From positions 1-64,000 of the forward strand of contig CAMAUY010000009.1 in NCBI GenBank assembly GCA_945861565.1: 64,000 nt of DNA, read 5' to 3'. Made by a program: the position numbers and the translations under genes. Positions 18,256-28,215 of this stretch are shown in pieces. Below the pieces are notes generated by a model that searched no databases, was not told the DNA's origin, and worked only from the letters and a program-made list of their open reading frames with translations. Position 1 is the stretch's first letter. Every line of letters begins with the position of its first letter. This DNA is from Akkermansia muciniphila (GTDB lineage: Bacteria > Verrucomicrobiota > Verrucomicrobiia > Limisphaerales > UBA9464).

Positions 18256-20676
18256 TCATTGCGCCGCAATGGCAGCGGACACTTTGCCATCCTCAAGTTT
18301 CCGCTGATCCTGCACAGTCAAGGGCGTAGGCTTCAGGTTAATCGTGGCCTTCTTGATCTCGCCGGTGAACTTGAACGGCATTTTGTTAAAATAATCCTCG
18401 CTGACCGGCGTGCCGGTGTCCTCGCCGCAGTCCAGCGTCTCGTCGAGTGAGAGACGGAACGCCAGGGTGCGTTCGATGCGGCCGCTCGCCACCCTCTTGC
18501 CGTCCACTTGGATCGTGCCGGTGCCGCCTTTACCGAGACCTGGGCCGTCATACGTGAAGTCGTACACGATGGTGTGCGCGCCCGGCGTGAGCTTTTCCTT
18601 GCCGGCAACGTAATAACGGGCAACACCAGCGAGGTTATAGCAGAACGTTGGCTTGCCCTTGAGCAGGTAAAGCCCCCAACCGCTAAAGCGCCCACCGTGC
18701 GTGAGCAACATGCCTTCCGCGCCACTCTTCGGAATCACAACCTCCGTCTTGATCTGCCAGGACTTGTTCTTAGTGTCCGGCGCTGCGCCTTCCGTGATGC
18801 GAACCAGGCCAGGATAGTAGGTGAACGCGTCGCGGCCACGAGTCAGGCTGGGACGCTGCGACACGTCGAAGCGGTCAATTCTGCCATTCTCGATCGGCAG
18901 CACGTTATACTTCTCTGCCTCGGTCCAGAAGAGTTCCTGCAACTCCTTGAGCTTCGCCGGTTCTTTGGCCGCGAGGTTGTTGGCCTCGGAGAAGTCCTCG
19001 CTCACGTTGTAGAGTTCCCACTTATAGTCGAGGACCGCAGGCAATCGCCCTTGTGTCTCGGCGGCTGTATCCCATGGAGCAACCCCCGGGGTCGTCGCGG
19101 CGACCCAGCCCTCATGGTAGATGGCGCGGTTGCCGAACATCTCGAAGTATTGCGTCGTGTGCTTCGACGGCGCTTTCGCATCATCAAACGTATAGACGAG
19201 GCTCGTGCCTTCGATCGGTTTCTGCGTCACGCCATTAACGCTCGTCGGGGCGGGCACCCCGGCGGCTTCGAGCAGCGTCGGCATGATGTCAATCACCGAG
19301 CAGAACTGCGAACGGACCTGGCCGGTCTGCTGGATGCGCGCGGGCCAGGAGATGACCATGCCGTTCCGCGTGCCGCCGAAGTGCGAGGCGATCTGTTTGC
19401 ACCACTGGAACGGCGCGCACATGGCGTGCGCCCAGCCGACAGGGTAGTGATTGAACGTCGTCGGTCCGCCGAGTTCGTCCATGCGGCGGATCACTTCCTT
19501 CATGTCTTCGGGGATGGCGTTGAACACCGTCATCTCGTTGAGCAATCCCTGCATGCCGCCCTCGCCGCTCGCGCCATTGTCGCCCTGGATGTAGATGACG
19601 AGCGTGTTGTCCAGCTCACCCTCCGCCTCGATGGTGTCGAGGATGCGGGCCATCTGGTTGTCGCAGTGCGCGAGCGCCGCGGCGTAGACTTCCATCATGT
19701 GGGCAAACACTTTCTTCTTGTCAGCGTTCAAGCTGTCCCACGCCGGAATGCTGGCGTCGCGCACGGTCAACGTCGCAGTCGCCGGAATGACGCCCGCCGC
19801 TTTTTGCCGTGCGAACGTTTCCTCGCGCACCTTGTCCCAGCCGTGGTCGAACCGGCCCTTGAACTTCGCGATCCATTCCTTCGGTGCGTGATGGGGCGCG
19901 TGGGCCGTGCCCGGCGCGTAGTAGGCGAGGAATGGCTTGCCGGGCGCCGTCGCGTGCTGCATCCGAATCCAGTCAATGCAATGATCGGCCATGTCCTTGT
20001 CGAAGAAATAATTCTTCGCGTCATGCGGCGGCTCAATGGGCTTGGTGCCTTCGACGAGGGCCGGATTCCACTGGCTCGTGTCGCCGCCGATGAAGCCGTA
20101 GAAGTATTCAAAGCCCAGCCCGGTCGGCCACAGGTCGAACGGCCCGGCCTGGCTGGTCATCCAGTCGGGCACATTGTGATTCTTGCCATACCAGGACGTG
20201 TTGTAGCCGTTCTGCTTCAGGATTTCGGCGAACGTCCCGCAACGCTTCGACATCAGCGAATTGTAGCCGGGGAAGCCGCTGGCCAGTTCCGTGATGACAC
20301 CGGTGCTGGCACTGTGATGGTTGCGTCCGCTCAGCAGTGCGGCGCGCGTCGGTGAACAGAGGGCTGTGGTGTGGAATTGATTGTAGCGAAGTCCGTTCTT
20401 CGCCAGACGGTCAAACGTCGGCGTGGGAATGGGTCCGCCAAACGTGGACGACGCACCGAAGCCCACGTCATCGGTGAGGATGACAAGAATGTTCGGCGCG
20501 CCTTTCGGGGCGTGGACTTCCTTGGGGAAATCCTTCGTGGATTCCTTGGTCGTACGGCCAAGTTTGCCGCCGAAGGGTTGTTCCGGACGAGGGAGGACTT
20601 CTTGCGCCCCTGCCGGGAGCGCGATGGCCGTGCCGAGCGCAAGGCTCAGGAAGGCGAGGATGGCTTTTGATTGCAT
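18256..20676 (-). CDS. arylsulfatase
   Basis: Signal peptide; [22 protein letters not shown]; signature [18 protein letters not shown]; long C-terminal extension typical of ~800-aa arylsulfatases. Confidence 0.93.
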   Translation of the reverse strand: MQSKAILAFLSLALGTAIALPAGAQEVLPRPEQPFGGKLGRTTKESTKDFPKEVHAPKGAPNILVILTDDVGFGASSTFGGPIPTPTFDRLAKNGLRYNQFHTTALCSPTRAALLSGRNHHSASTGVITELASGFPGYNSLMSKRCGTFAEILKQNGYNTSWYGKNHNVPDWMTSQAGPFDLWPTGLGFEYFYGFIGGDTSQWNPALVEGTKPIEPPHDAKNYFFDKDMADHCIDWIRMQHATAPGKPFLAYYAPGTAHAPHHAPKEWIAKFKGRFDHGWDKVREETFARQKAAGVIPATATLTVRDASIPAWDSLNADKKKVFAHMMEVYAAALAHCDNQMARILDTIEAEGELDNTLVIYIQGDNGASGEGGMQGLLNEMTVFNAIPEDMKEVIRRMDELGGPTTFNHYPVGWAHAMCAPFQWCKQIASHFGGTRNGMVISWPARIQQTGQVRSQFCSVIDIMPTLLEAAGVPAPTSVNGVTQKPIEGTSLVYTFDDAKAPSKHTTQYFEMFGNRAIYHEGWVAATTPGVAPWDTAAETQGRLPAVLDYKWELYNVSEDFSEANNLAAKEPAKLKELQELFWTEAEKYNVLPIENGRIDRFDVSQRPSLTRGRDAFTYYPGLVRITEGAAPDTKNKSWQIKTEVVIPKSGAEGMLLTHGGRFSGWGLYLLKGKPTFCYNLAGVARYYVAGKEKLTPGAHTIVYDFTYDGPGLGKGGTGTIQVDGKRVASGRIERTLAFRLSLDETLDCGEDTGTPVSEDYFNKMPFKFTGEIKKATINLKPTPLTVQDQRKLEDGKVSAAIAAQ

Positions 20677-20756
20677 GGTTGTTGAGTTGTTTTGTTTTGG
20701 TGCTCGGTCCGGGGCGCAGCTTGATTCAATCAGCGTCGGGCGAAGTGGCTCAATTC

Positions 20757-20806
20757 ACCGACCACTGACCACCGACCACTGACCACCGACCACTGACCAC
20801 CGACCA
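20757..20806. repeat. 14-bp tandem repeat (accgaccactgacc), about 3.6 copies
   Basis: Exact consecutive copies in the sequence. Confidence 0.95.
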
Positions 20807-20927
20807 TAGGATTCTCGCTTGTAAAAGCTGACCGTCAACGGCAGACTCCTGATGTCGTCGGTGCGGATCCTTTTGCACATTCCCAGCGAGAGTTTTTCAG
20901 CGGGAGTCCCCATCCGGCGCGAAAACC

Positions 20928-22352
20928 ATGCGAAAATTTGAGTTGATGTCGGCTGATTTGACAGCATTTCAGGGTGCGTGGGGTCTTCGCAGGCGCGCAT
21001 CGTGGCGGGTGGTGGTGGCGGTGGCGTTTGGGGTGGTGTCTCCCCGAGCTCAGGAGTATTTTCAGTCGGGATTGCCGGTCAGCTTTCAAGGGCAGCGACA
21101 CGGAAGTCAGAGTTCAACCGGCTCTCCGCACGACGATTTTTCGACGCTGCAGAACAACCTTCCCTACGTTCCGCCGAGCTCGGTGATTTCCCGCGGTGAC
21201 ACGAGTTTTCGCTACGGAAATCTATCCGGGTCTTTGTATGCCGGCCTCTCTACGCGGTACACCGACAACGTTTTCTTGGTTGATACCGGTCGGGAGTCGG
21301 ACGTGGTAATTGCCCCGCGGATGGGTGTGAGCCTGAACTATGCTCCGTCCAAGGCGAGTCAGATCGGACTGGACTTGGGGCTCGGGTACGATTTTTACAT
21401 CAATAACCCGGAACTGAACTTTCTGAATGCGGGCCTCTCGCCAAGCTCTGTTTTGAACTACCGCGTGATCGTCGGCAACGTGATGATCGTGGTGTACGAC
21501 CGGTTTATCGCTCCGAATGACAATCGAACTCGAGCGGAGGTGGTCGCCTCGCAGGAACCGGGGGCCACGGCGCTGGTCAATTCTCAAATAATCGATAACA
21601 CGCTGGGAACAACTGCGAGTTGGGCAATCAATGAAGAGTTGGTGCTTTTGGGAGGGTACGGATATGGTATAACGCGAAATTATTCGGGCAACTTCAGCAG
21701 CCAGGATCGTGACACGCACACATTGAGTTCGTCGCTGGAAAAGAGATTCGGGCCGGTCTGGTCGACGGGAGTCTATGGTCGGATGTCGAGCAGCGACTTT
21801 TTGGAGGAGGTACAGAATGATGCCACGAGCTGGTCGACGGGCCCTATCCTTAGCTTTCGGCCTTTCAAGAATATCCAGTGTTCGGCGTCTGTCGGCTATA
21901 CTGTCAGCGAGTTTGACGTCGGTACTTCGCCGACCTCCATTCAGGATGACTCCAGTTTTACGGGCCTGACCTACGAAGCGACCGTGAACCACCAGTTCAG
22001 TCCGCGGATGCAGCATTATTTGAGTTTTTCCCAGTCCGCCGATCTGGGTTTTGGGAGTAATTACACCGAAAATCAGGAAATTGCCTACGGAATTGTTGCC
22101 CCGGAGCTGATCCGCCGGATGGGGCTATCCGGGGGAATTTCCTGGCTCAATTACGTTCAGTCGGCACCCGTTTCCGGATCTTCCATCCAGGACTCCGGGG
22201 ACACGCTCCGTCTCTATGTGGGGGCAGACTACCCATTTTCTCGGCGCGTGACTGGATTGTTGGGGCTTGGCCACAACCGACGATCCAGTGATATTCCTTC
22301 TGGAAATTACAACGAAACGACGGCGAACGTGTCGATTTCCTACCGTTTCTAA
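20928..22352 (+). CDS. outer membrane beta-barrel protein (exopolysaccharide-locus type)
   Basis: Alternating beta-rich sequence, terminal aromatic (ANVSISYRF), repeated LSSSLEKRFGPVWSTGVYGR-type strands; directly upstream of a Wza-like gene. Confidence 0.7.
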   Translation: MRKFELMSADLTAFQGAWGLRRRASWRVVVAVAFGVVSPRAQEYFQSGLPVSFQGQRHGSQSSTGSPHDDFSTLQNNLPYVPPSSVISRGDTSFRYGNLSGSLYAGLSTRYTDNVFLVDTGRESDVVIAPRMGVSLNYAPSKASQIGLDLGLGYDFYINNPELNFLNAGLSPSSVLNYRVIVGNVMIVVYDRFIAPNDNRTRAEVVASQEPGATALVNSQIIDNTLGTTASWAINEELVLLGGYGYGITRNYSGNFSSQDRDTHTLSSSLEKRFGPVWSTGVYGRMSSSDFLEEVQNDATSWSTGPILSFRPFKNIQCSASVGYTVSEFDVGTSPTSIQDDSSFTGLTYEATVNHQFSPRMQHYLSFSQSADLGFGSNYTENQEIAYGIVAPELIRRMGLSGGISWLNYVQSAPVSGSSIQDSGDTLRLYVGADYPFSRRVTGLLGLGHNRRSSDIPSGNYNETTANVSISYRF

Positions 22353-22362
22353 TCACATTACT

Positions 22363-23049
22363 ATGATACGACTGCTTTTTCCTCTGCTGATCGCGGCGAT
22401 GATCGGCCTGCGGCTGGGTGCCCAATCAGAAAGTGCCTCCACCAACTCGGCCGCCAACGCTTCCGGCGACACGCCGGTGGACGGCGCGAACCGTGAGCTG
22501 CGATCCGGGGATGTGTTGCGATACACAATCGAGGAAGATCCAGTGAATTCCACCGGAACCGAACCCATGGATGTTTTTATCACAGAAATTGGCGACGCCC
22601 ATTTCCCGGTCAGCCGAGGGACCGACCGGATCATCACGCTGGGAACGAAGGGTAAGAAGCTTGAGGATTTACGTCAGGATTTGACGAAGCGACTGGAGGA
22701 CGAATTCTACCACCACGCCACCGTCAGCCTGAACCTGTATGCGTCCGGGCGCAAGAACCTCTCGGGCAGCGGTCCGAAAGCGATTTTTTATGGCGAGGTC
22801 AAGGGCACCGTTCCCTTGCAAGAGGGGGAGCGACTTACGATTACGGAGGCAATCATCCAGTTGACCTACTCGGAATGGGCCGATCTCAAAAAGGTCAAGA
22901 TTAGCCGGAAGGGCCCAACTGGAAAACCCGAGATCATCAAAGTAAACGTGGATGAGATCATGAAGAAGAATTTGCTCGATAAAGACATCGAATTGAAGGA
23001 CGGCGACCGAGTGGACGTTCCGTCGAAAACATTTCGCTTCGGCAGCTAA
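22363..23049 (+). CDS. polysaccharide biosynthesis/export protein (Wza-like, SLBB)
   Basis: MIRLLFPLLIAAMIG signal; LRSGDVLRYTIEEDP ... FYGEVKGTVPLQEGERLTITEAII ... IELKDGDRVDVPSK. Confidence 0.8.
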   Translation: MIRLLFPLLIAAMIGLRLGAQSESASTNSAANASGDTPVDGANRELRSGDVLRYTIEEDPVNSTGTEPMDVFITEIGDAHFPVSRGTDRIITLGTKGKKLEDLRQDLTKRLEDEFYHHATVSLNLYASGRKNLSGSGPKAIFYGEVKGTVPLQEGERLTITEAIIQLTYSEWADLKKVKISRKGPTGKPEIIKVNVDEIMKKNLLDKDIELKDGDRVDVPSKTFRFGS

Positions 23050-23090
23050 CTGATCGGTGGTGACCCCTTTTTGATTTTCCCCATTTCGTA

Positions 23091-25436
23091 ATGAAAGCAC
23101 CCTACGGCTCCTATAGCACACCGCTTCCCGGCTACGGCACCTCGCTGGTCGATCGCATTAACCTGTACCTGCACTTCCGGCGGTACTTCAAAATGATCGC
23201 CGATCGCTGGCTTTTGCTGACGGTGCTCACGCTGATCGGGACGGCGATTGGACTTTGGATCGCTTGGGCGACGCCGAACCGGTATGTTTCGAACTCGGTA
23301 TTGATGATTGCTTCGAGGGTTCGCGGCAACGCGATCGGAGCGGAAATCACGGAAGATGCGTCCAAGTTTTCGGACACACAGATTCAGTTGATGCAGAGCA
23401 GTTCCCTGATTAGCAAGGTAATGGCCAAGCTATCGGAGGGGAGGGATCAAACCAACCGGGCCAGCCGGCCCAAGATGGATGCGTATACGGGCAAGGGTAG
23501 CACTTTCATCATGAAAGTGACGTCGACCAACTACGATTACGCTCAAAAATTTGCAACGGCTTGGGCGCAGGAGTTCGTGGACTTTAAGAAGCAGCAGCGT
23601 GCCAGCATCATGGGTTCCTCGGAGGCGGCCACGCAGCGGGATATTTTGACCTTTGAACAGAGACTGGAGCGGGCTCGCAACGCGTTGGAAGATTTTCGGA
23701 AACGAAACAATATCACGAGCGAAGTCGACGCCGGCCTGGCAGATCAGGAGCGTCTGAACTTGTTGCAGCGGGAATTTGAAATCCTGCAGATGACTCGGAA
23801 GATTTATGAGAGTGCCACGACCGAGCAGATTGCCAGTGGTGCGGTCCAGGGAGTGCCGAGCCTTCCGACATCCCGAGGTGCTTCCGGAGGGGCCGGTGCG
23901 AAGGATTTGATTCCCAATGATCGCAGTGGATCCGGGCGGTTCGAAGAAGGACTCGATGCCAGTACCAAAAGTGAGGCCGGCGGCCGGTACACCGAAACCA
24001 AGATGCTCATCAGCAAGTACGAAGACGAAATCGCCAGACTCTCCACGAATCTTAAGCCGGCGCACCCACACATGATTCGGCTCCAGAATTTGTTGGAAGC
24101 GACGGGCCGGGAGCTCAAGACAACGCTGGCATTGATCGAAGAGATGCGCGTGAACTCGATTGAGGCAATGAAACTCAAGGAAGCCGGCTATCCGCCCGTG
24201 ATCGAAAGCTTGAAGCAAAAGGTTTTTGAATCGACGTCGGTATTGACGGAATACAAGCGTCTCCGCGAAGACGAAGATATCGTCAAACAGAACCTGGACG
24301 TTCTTCGCAAGCAGTTGCAGTCCTTCGCAATGATGGGCGGTGATGATGAACAGTTTAGTTTGGTCGAAGTCGGTGGTGGCACGCCGGAGCCAACGGGACC
24401 GAATCGGCCGTTGATTATTGGTACCGCAATCCTAATTGGGCTGATCTCGGGGATTGGTGCCCTGTACCTCCTTCACCGACTGGACGATCGCCTGGAGCAG
24501 CCTGAGCAGATTGAGGAGGCCCTCGACGAGCCAGTCATTGGCCAGCTTCCCGAAGTAGATAAGAAGCACTATAAGGAGGGCTACCTGCTTTTGAGTCGAA
24601 TGAAGTCGCATACCATGTTCGCGGAGGCGCTCCGCGGCGTGCGGTCGGCTCTTTTGCTCAGTCCTGAGGGTAGTGCGAAGCGGTTACTGGCGGTGACCAG
24701 TGCGGTGCCCGGTGATGGAAAGACCACCTTCACGACCAACTTCGCCGTGACGCTTGCGAATGCCGGGAACAAGACCCTGTTGGTGGATGCTGATCTGCGT
24801 CGCGGCAACATTCACGGGTATTTCGAGCAACCACTGGAGGCGGGCCTTGCTGAGGTTCTCCAGGGGAAGTTATCCGTTAAGGACGCCGTCCGCGAGACGG
24901 GCATCGACAACCTGTTCTTCATGCGTGCTGGGGAACGCCCGCACAACCCCTCGGAACTGCTCATTGGCCCGGCCACAAAGAATTTCATCCGCGATCTGAG
25001 GTCCGAATTCGATTACGTGATCTTCGACTGTCCGCCGCTCACCGCGATTGATGACACGTTTTCCATTGCCGCATTCCTCGATGGACTATTTTTTGTCGTC
25101 CGGGCGGGCAAGACCTCGATGCGTTTTGCAAAACTGGGCCTTAGCACGATTCGCCAGCGGGGAGTTCCCATTCTCGGCCTCATTGTCAATGGCGTGTCGA
25201 TCGACAATCCATACTACTATTACACCACGTACTATTACGCTTCATACTATCATCGCCCAATCACCCCGGATGGTGATTTCGATGACGAGGAAAAGGACAA
25301 GGCTGGAGTTGCCGGGAAGGAGGACGTCGTCGAGGCAGCGAATCGCCCGGAGGGCGAGGCCGCTCGGCGAAGCCGCACCAAGGCTGAGATCCCCGCCCCG
25401 GGGGACGGTGCGGGCGGCGATCACGGCATAGGCTGA
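23091..25436 (+). CDS. Wzz-like chain-length determinant / BY-kinase (polysaccharide co-polymerase, tyrosine autokinase)
   Basis: N-terminal Wzz segment and two TMs; Walker A VTSAVPGDGKTTFTTN; Walker A' TLLVDADLRR; tyrosine cluster NPYYYYTTYYYASYYHRP near the C-terminus. Confidence 0.9.
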   Translation: MKAPYGSYSTPLPGYGTSLVDRINLYLHFRRYFKMIADRWLLLTVLTLIGTAIGLWIAWATPNRYVSNSVLMIASRVRGNAIGAEITEDASKFSDTQIQLMQSSSLISKVMAKLSEGRDQTNRASRPKMDAYTGKGSTFIMKVTSTNYDYAQKFATAWAQEFVDFKKQQRASIMGSSEAATQRDILTFEQRLERARNALEDFRKRNNITSEVDAGLADQERLNLLQREFEILQMTRKIYESATTEQIASGAVQGVPSLPTSRGASGGAGAKDLIPNDRSGSGRFEEGLDASTKSEAGGRYTETKMLISKYEDEIARLSTNLKPAHPHMIRLQNLLEATGRELKTTLALIEEMRVNSIEAMKLKEAGYPPVIESLKQKVFESTSVLTEYKRLREDEDIVKQNLDVLRKQLQSFAMMGGDDEQFSLVEVGGGTPEPTGPNRPLIIGTAILIGLISGIGALYLLHRLDDRLEQPEQIEEALDEPVIGQLPEVDKKHYKEGYLLLSRMKSHTMFAEALRGVRSALLLSPEGSAKRLLAVTSAVPGDGKTTFTTNFAVTLANAGNKTLLVDADLRRGNIHGYFEQPLEAGLAEVLQGKLSVKDAVRETGIDNLFFMRAGERPHNPSELLIGPATKNFIRDLRSEFDYVIFDCPPLTAIDDTFSIAAFLDGLFFVVRAGKTSMRFAKLGLSTIRQRGVPILGLIVNGVSIDNPYYYYTTYYYASYYHRPITPDGDFDDEEKDKAGVAGKEDVVEAANRPEGEAARRSRTKAEIPAPGDGAGGDHGIG

Positions 25437-25527
25437 GCGGCGGGGGCTCGATCAAGCCCGACGGGGTGCTGGCCGATGGAGTACTGGCCGATTCGGTGAG
25501 ACGGCATGCGTGCCGTTGTTAAAATGG

Positions 25528-26859
25528 CTACCCTGCGTTCGCGTGAGGAAATTCGCGGAGAAGGCGCAGGACAAATAGGGTACCGGTGCTATTGGATGAT
25601 TCCAACTCCAGGACGGCACCGAGATGAAGCGCCAGTTGCCGGCTGATCGCGAGCCCGAGGCCGGACCCGCCCGGTTTGGAGGAGGTGATTGAGGTAAAGA
25701 GTTTGGCTTTCACTTCTTCAGGAATTCCGGACCCCTCATCGCGAACCCAGAATTCGACCGCCCGAGACGTCCGTTGAACCCAAAGATGAACGGTACCCCC
25801 GGGCGGGCTCGCCTGAATTGCATTGGTGGCCAGATTTTCGAGTATCAGCAGTACGAGGTTCGCCTCGCGGTTGGATAACGTTCCGGATCCGGGCGGTTGC
25901 ACCTGCACTTGAATTCGTCGTTCGCGGCTGACCGTGGAGAGTCGCGTCGTCAGAAGAGCCATTGTCTCTGCCAGCGACAATTCATACGTGGAACCGTCCT
26001 GCTCGTCCCGGAGTACCCGCACCACTTCGTCGATGAGGCGCTGCATCCGATGCGTTGAATTTGCCGCATCGGCACGCCCGGCTTCCTCGGGCAGAAGTGC
26101 GACCACTTGTCGGAGTGCTGCCAGCGGATTCTTCAAGCCATGCACCAGGTGGGAGGTGACGGCACCTACCGCCGAGGTCTTCGCGGCCAGGGTGAGCTCG
26201 TGATTCGCCTGCAGTAATCGAGCGGTGCGATCGGCCAGCATTCGATTGAATCGAGCCAGCCGCCGAAAGGCCCACGCAAGAAGTCCCGTCATGACGATTC
26301 CTGCAACGGAAAAGACCCGTGCGCTTTGCCCGAGAAGGCGCTCATCCAGCAGGCGGTATTCGCGGCTTAAATCGGCGCCATCCAGAATGTATTGCACGAG
26401 CCCGAATAGGCCGCCGTCCGGTCCGGAGCGGAGTGGGGTGACGACTTCGAGCCAGGGCGGCTGGGGGCCCGAGCCTGGGTGAAAGCGCGTCTGCAGAATT
26501 CCAGCACCAGCGCCGTGTAAAAGGCTCGGGTCTGGATCAACTGCGTCAGAACTGCCGAGCAACTGTGCGAGCGGACGCCCCTCCGGGTCAAAGAGGCGAA
26601 CCGCGAGCACGCCCGGCAGGTCGGGCTCAATGGAGGTTTCGATCACCGCCTGCAGCGGATCGTTAGTCCGCCCATCGCCGGAGGCGGCCAGCTGGCGGTC
26701 AAGGAGTGCGGCCAGGAGCCGTCCCTCCCTCCCTGCCAGTTGGTCTCGGAGTTCGAGTCGGAGCCGTCCCTGGGTGACCGCGACGGCGGACCCTAGCACC
26801 GCCAGGGAAAACAGGATGCCGAAGGCGGGAAGCCAGCGCGATGTTCGTGGCAGATCCAA
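25528..26859 (-). CDS. sensor histidine kinase
   Basis: Two TMs; H-box TSHLVHGLKNPLAALRQVV; N-box NLVLLILENLATNAIQASPPGG; G boxes VRDEGSGIPEE, GGSGLGLAISRQLALHLG. Confidence 0.9.
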   Translation of the reverse strand: MDLPRTSRWLPAFGILFSLAVLGSAVAVTQGRLRLELRDQLAGREGRLLAALLDRQLAASGDGRTNDPLQAVIETSIEPDLPGVLAVRLFDPEGRPLAQLLGSSDAVDPDPSLLHGAGAGILQTRFHPGSGPQPPWLEVVTPLRSGPDGGLFGLVQYILDGADLSREYRLLDERLLGQSARVFSVAGIVMTGLLAWAFRRLARFNRMLADRTARLLQANHELTLAAKTSAVGAVTSHLVHGLKNPLAALRQVVALLPEEAGRADAANSTHRMQRLIDEVVRVLRDEQDGSTYELSLAETMALLTTRLSTVSRERRIQVQVQPPGSGTLSNREANLVLLILENLATNAIQASPPGGTVHLWVQRTSRAVEFWVRDEGSGIPEEVKAKLFTSITSSKPGGSGLGLAISRQLALHLGAVLELESSNSTGTLFVLRLLREFPHANAG

Positions 26860-26961
26860 GTAGGAGTGGGAGTCTGAGCTTTTCGAAGGCGCGCGACGAG
26901 TCTCTTCGCGGATTCGCTTTCGAAGGTCCGGCGCAACAGCGCCCCGGAACTCATCCGGTGT

Positions 26962-27870
26962 CTACGGGAGCGGTGCCGCGGCCTTACGGAGTTCTGCGGC
27001 GAGTTCCGACGACGTCCATTCATTTCCAATAAAGACCCGTTGAACCCGACTGAGGGTATCGATCACCACGGTTCGGAGCACGTGGTTCTGCGCGGCGGGC
27101 GGAAGATTGCGACCGAAGTAGAGGCCGAAATGGCCTGCCAAGGGATCGATCTGGTCGAAGCTCCCGCTCGCCAACCACCAGCGGTCGAGATCGAGGTTCC
27201 GGATCTCGGCGTACTCCTTCAGCACTCGCGGAGTGTCAAACTGTGGGTCAAACGAAAGCGACAACAGTTTCCAGTTGTCGGGTTTCCCGGATTCCATCAG
27301 GAGCTTGTAGGTTCCGCGGAACCGGTCGGTCATACGGGGGCAGAAGTCTGGAAACGGGCATCGGGTAAAAATGAAGGTAATCGCCAGTGCCTGCCCCTTG
27401 AAATCATGCAGATGAAACGGCCGGCCAAAATGGTTGGTTAAGACGTAATCGGGAAGTGGGTCGCCCGGCTTTAGTTCTGGGACGTTTGGCAATACATTAA
27501 CCGCTGTCAGCGGATTGTCGTCGGGTTTCGATGAAGTATCTGCTGGCTCCGCGCGGATGTCATCAATCCACCCGTCCGTTTGTGTGACGCGAAGCCGGAA
27601 GCGAACCGTGTCACCGATTTTCAAGCCCTGAAGCAGCGCCCGGTCCCGGACGGAAAATGGCATGGTCATCGCCGGCATGTAACCGGGCACCTCCTCGTGC
27701 TTGATAACCACCTTCTGTCCGTCCGGAGGCAATTCGCGGATGATACCCCGAACGGGATAGTTGGTCACTGTTTCCGGGGCATCCGCCAGGTTTCCAGCCG
27801 GCTGTTTCGAGCAGCCGGCGGCCAGGAGGATTGAACACCCGATTAGAGACAGCAAACGATCCAGATTCAT
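26962..27870 (-). CDS. SCO1/SenC family protein with N-terminal CusF-like copper-binding domain
   Basis: Lipoprotein-like N-terminus MNLDRLLSLIGCSILLAAGC; CusF-like VVIKHEEVPGYMPAMTMPFSV; SCO-like ITFIFTRCPFPDFCPRMTDRF. Start set at 27870. Confidence 0.85.
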   Translation of the reverse strand: MNLDRLLSLIGCSILLAAGCSKQPAGNLADAPETVTNYPVRGIIRELPPDGQKVVIKHEEVPGYMPAMTMPFSVRDRALLQGLKIGDTVRFRLRVTQTDGWIDDIRAEPADTSSKPDDNPLTAVNVLPNVPELKPGDPLPDYVLTNHFGRPFHLHDFKGQALAITFIFTRCPFPDFCPRMTDRFRGTYKLLMESGKPDNWKLLSLSFDPQFDTPRVLKEYAEIRNLDLDRWWLASGSFDQIDPLAGHFGLYFGRNLPPAAQNHVLRTVVIDTLSRVQRVFIGNEWTSSELAAELRKAAAPLP

Positions 27871-27986
27871 CAGTCGCAGACAGTAGAGAGTCGTGCCAAA
27901 CACGGCAACACCCTCACGCGAATTAAGTCCCGGGAACATTTGAATGGCTTTGGAATGGTTTCAATCGGATGCCTTGTTTGGAAACC

Positions 27987-28140
27987 CATCCCGAAGTTGT
28001 TGGTAGAAGTTGTCGCGCCGCGACAACCCCGCCCGCGTCCAGCGGGCGGACAGGCCCGCTGCGCGGTTCGTGCCGCGCCTGAACGGCGCGGGGACGCCGC
28101 AGCGCGGCGTCCGCTACCGTCTCCAACAACTCCCGGATGC
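27987..28140. repeat. Palindromic element family A, copy 2
   Basis: catcccgaagttgttggtagaagttgtcgcgccgcgacaaccccgcccgcgtccagcgggcgg...gcagcgcggcgtccgctaccgtctccaacaactcccggatg; same arms and hairpins as 4685-4796 with an extra internal insert. Confidence 0.85.
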
Positions 28141-28215
28141 TCCCCGTCCGGAAACGCATCCGAAATTCGTGTTGCGCGGTTCGTGGCCGACGTTTAGAGG
28201 TCTATTCTCATTCCT

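Noticed and set aside
16968-18329. 453-aa plus-strand ORF
   Set aside because: Lies antisense to the well-supported DUF3604 gene; Arg/Val/Ala/Leu-rich translation typical of a high-GC shadow ORF.
18508-20355. 615-aa plus-strand ORF
   Set aside because: Complete antisense of the arylsulfatase gene; no recognisable domain, shadow of biased codon usage.
20757-20806. 14-bp tandem repeat considered as CRISPR
   Set aside because: Units are contiguous with no spacers, and no cas genes are in the window.
25203-25260. tactactattacaccacgtactattac AT-rich run considered as a regulatory repeat
   Set aside because: It is the tyrosine-cluster coding sequence of the BY-kinase.
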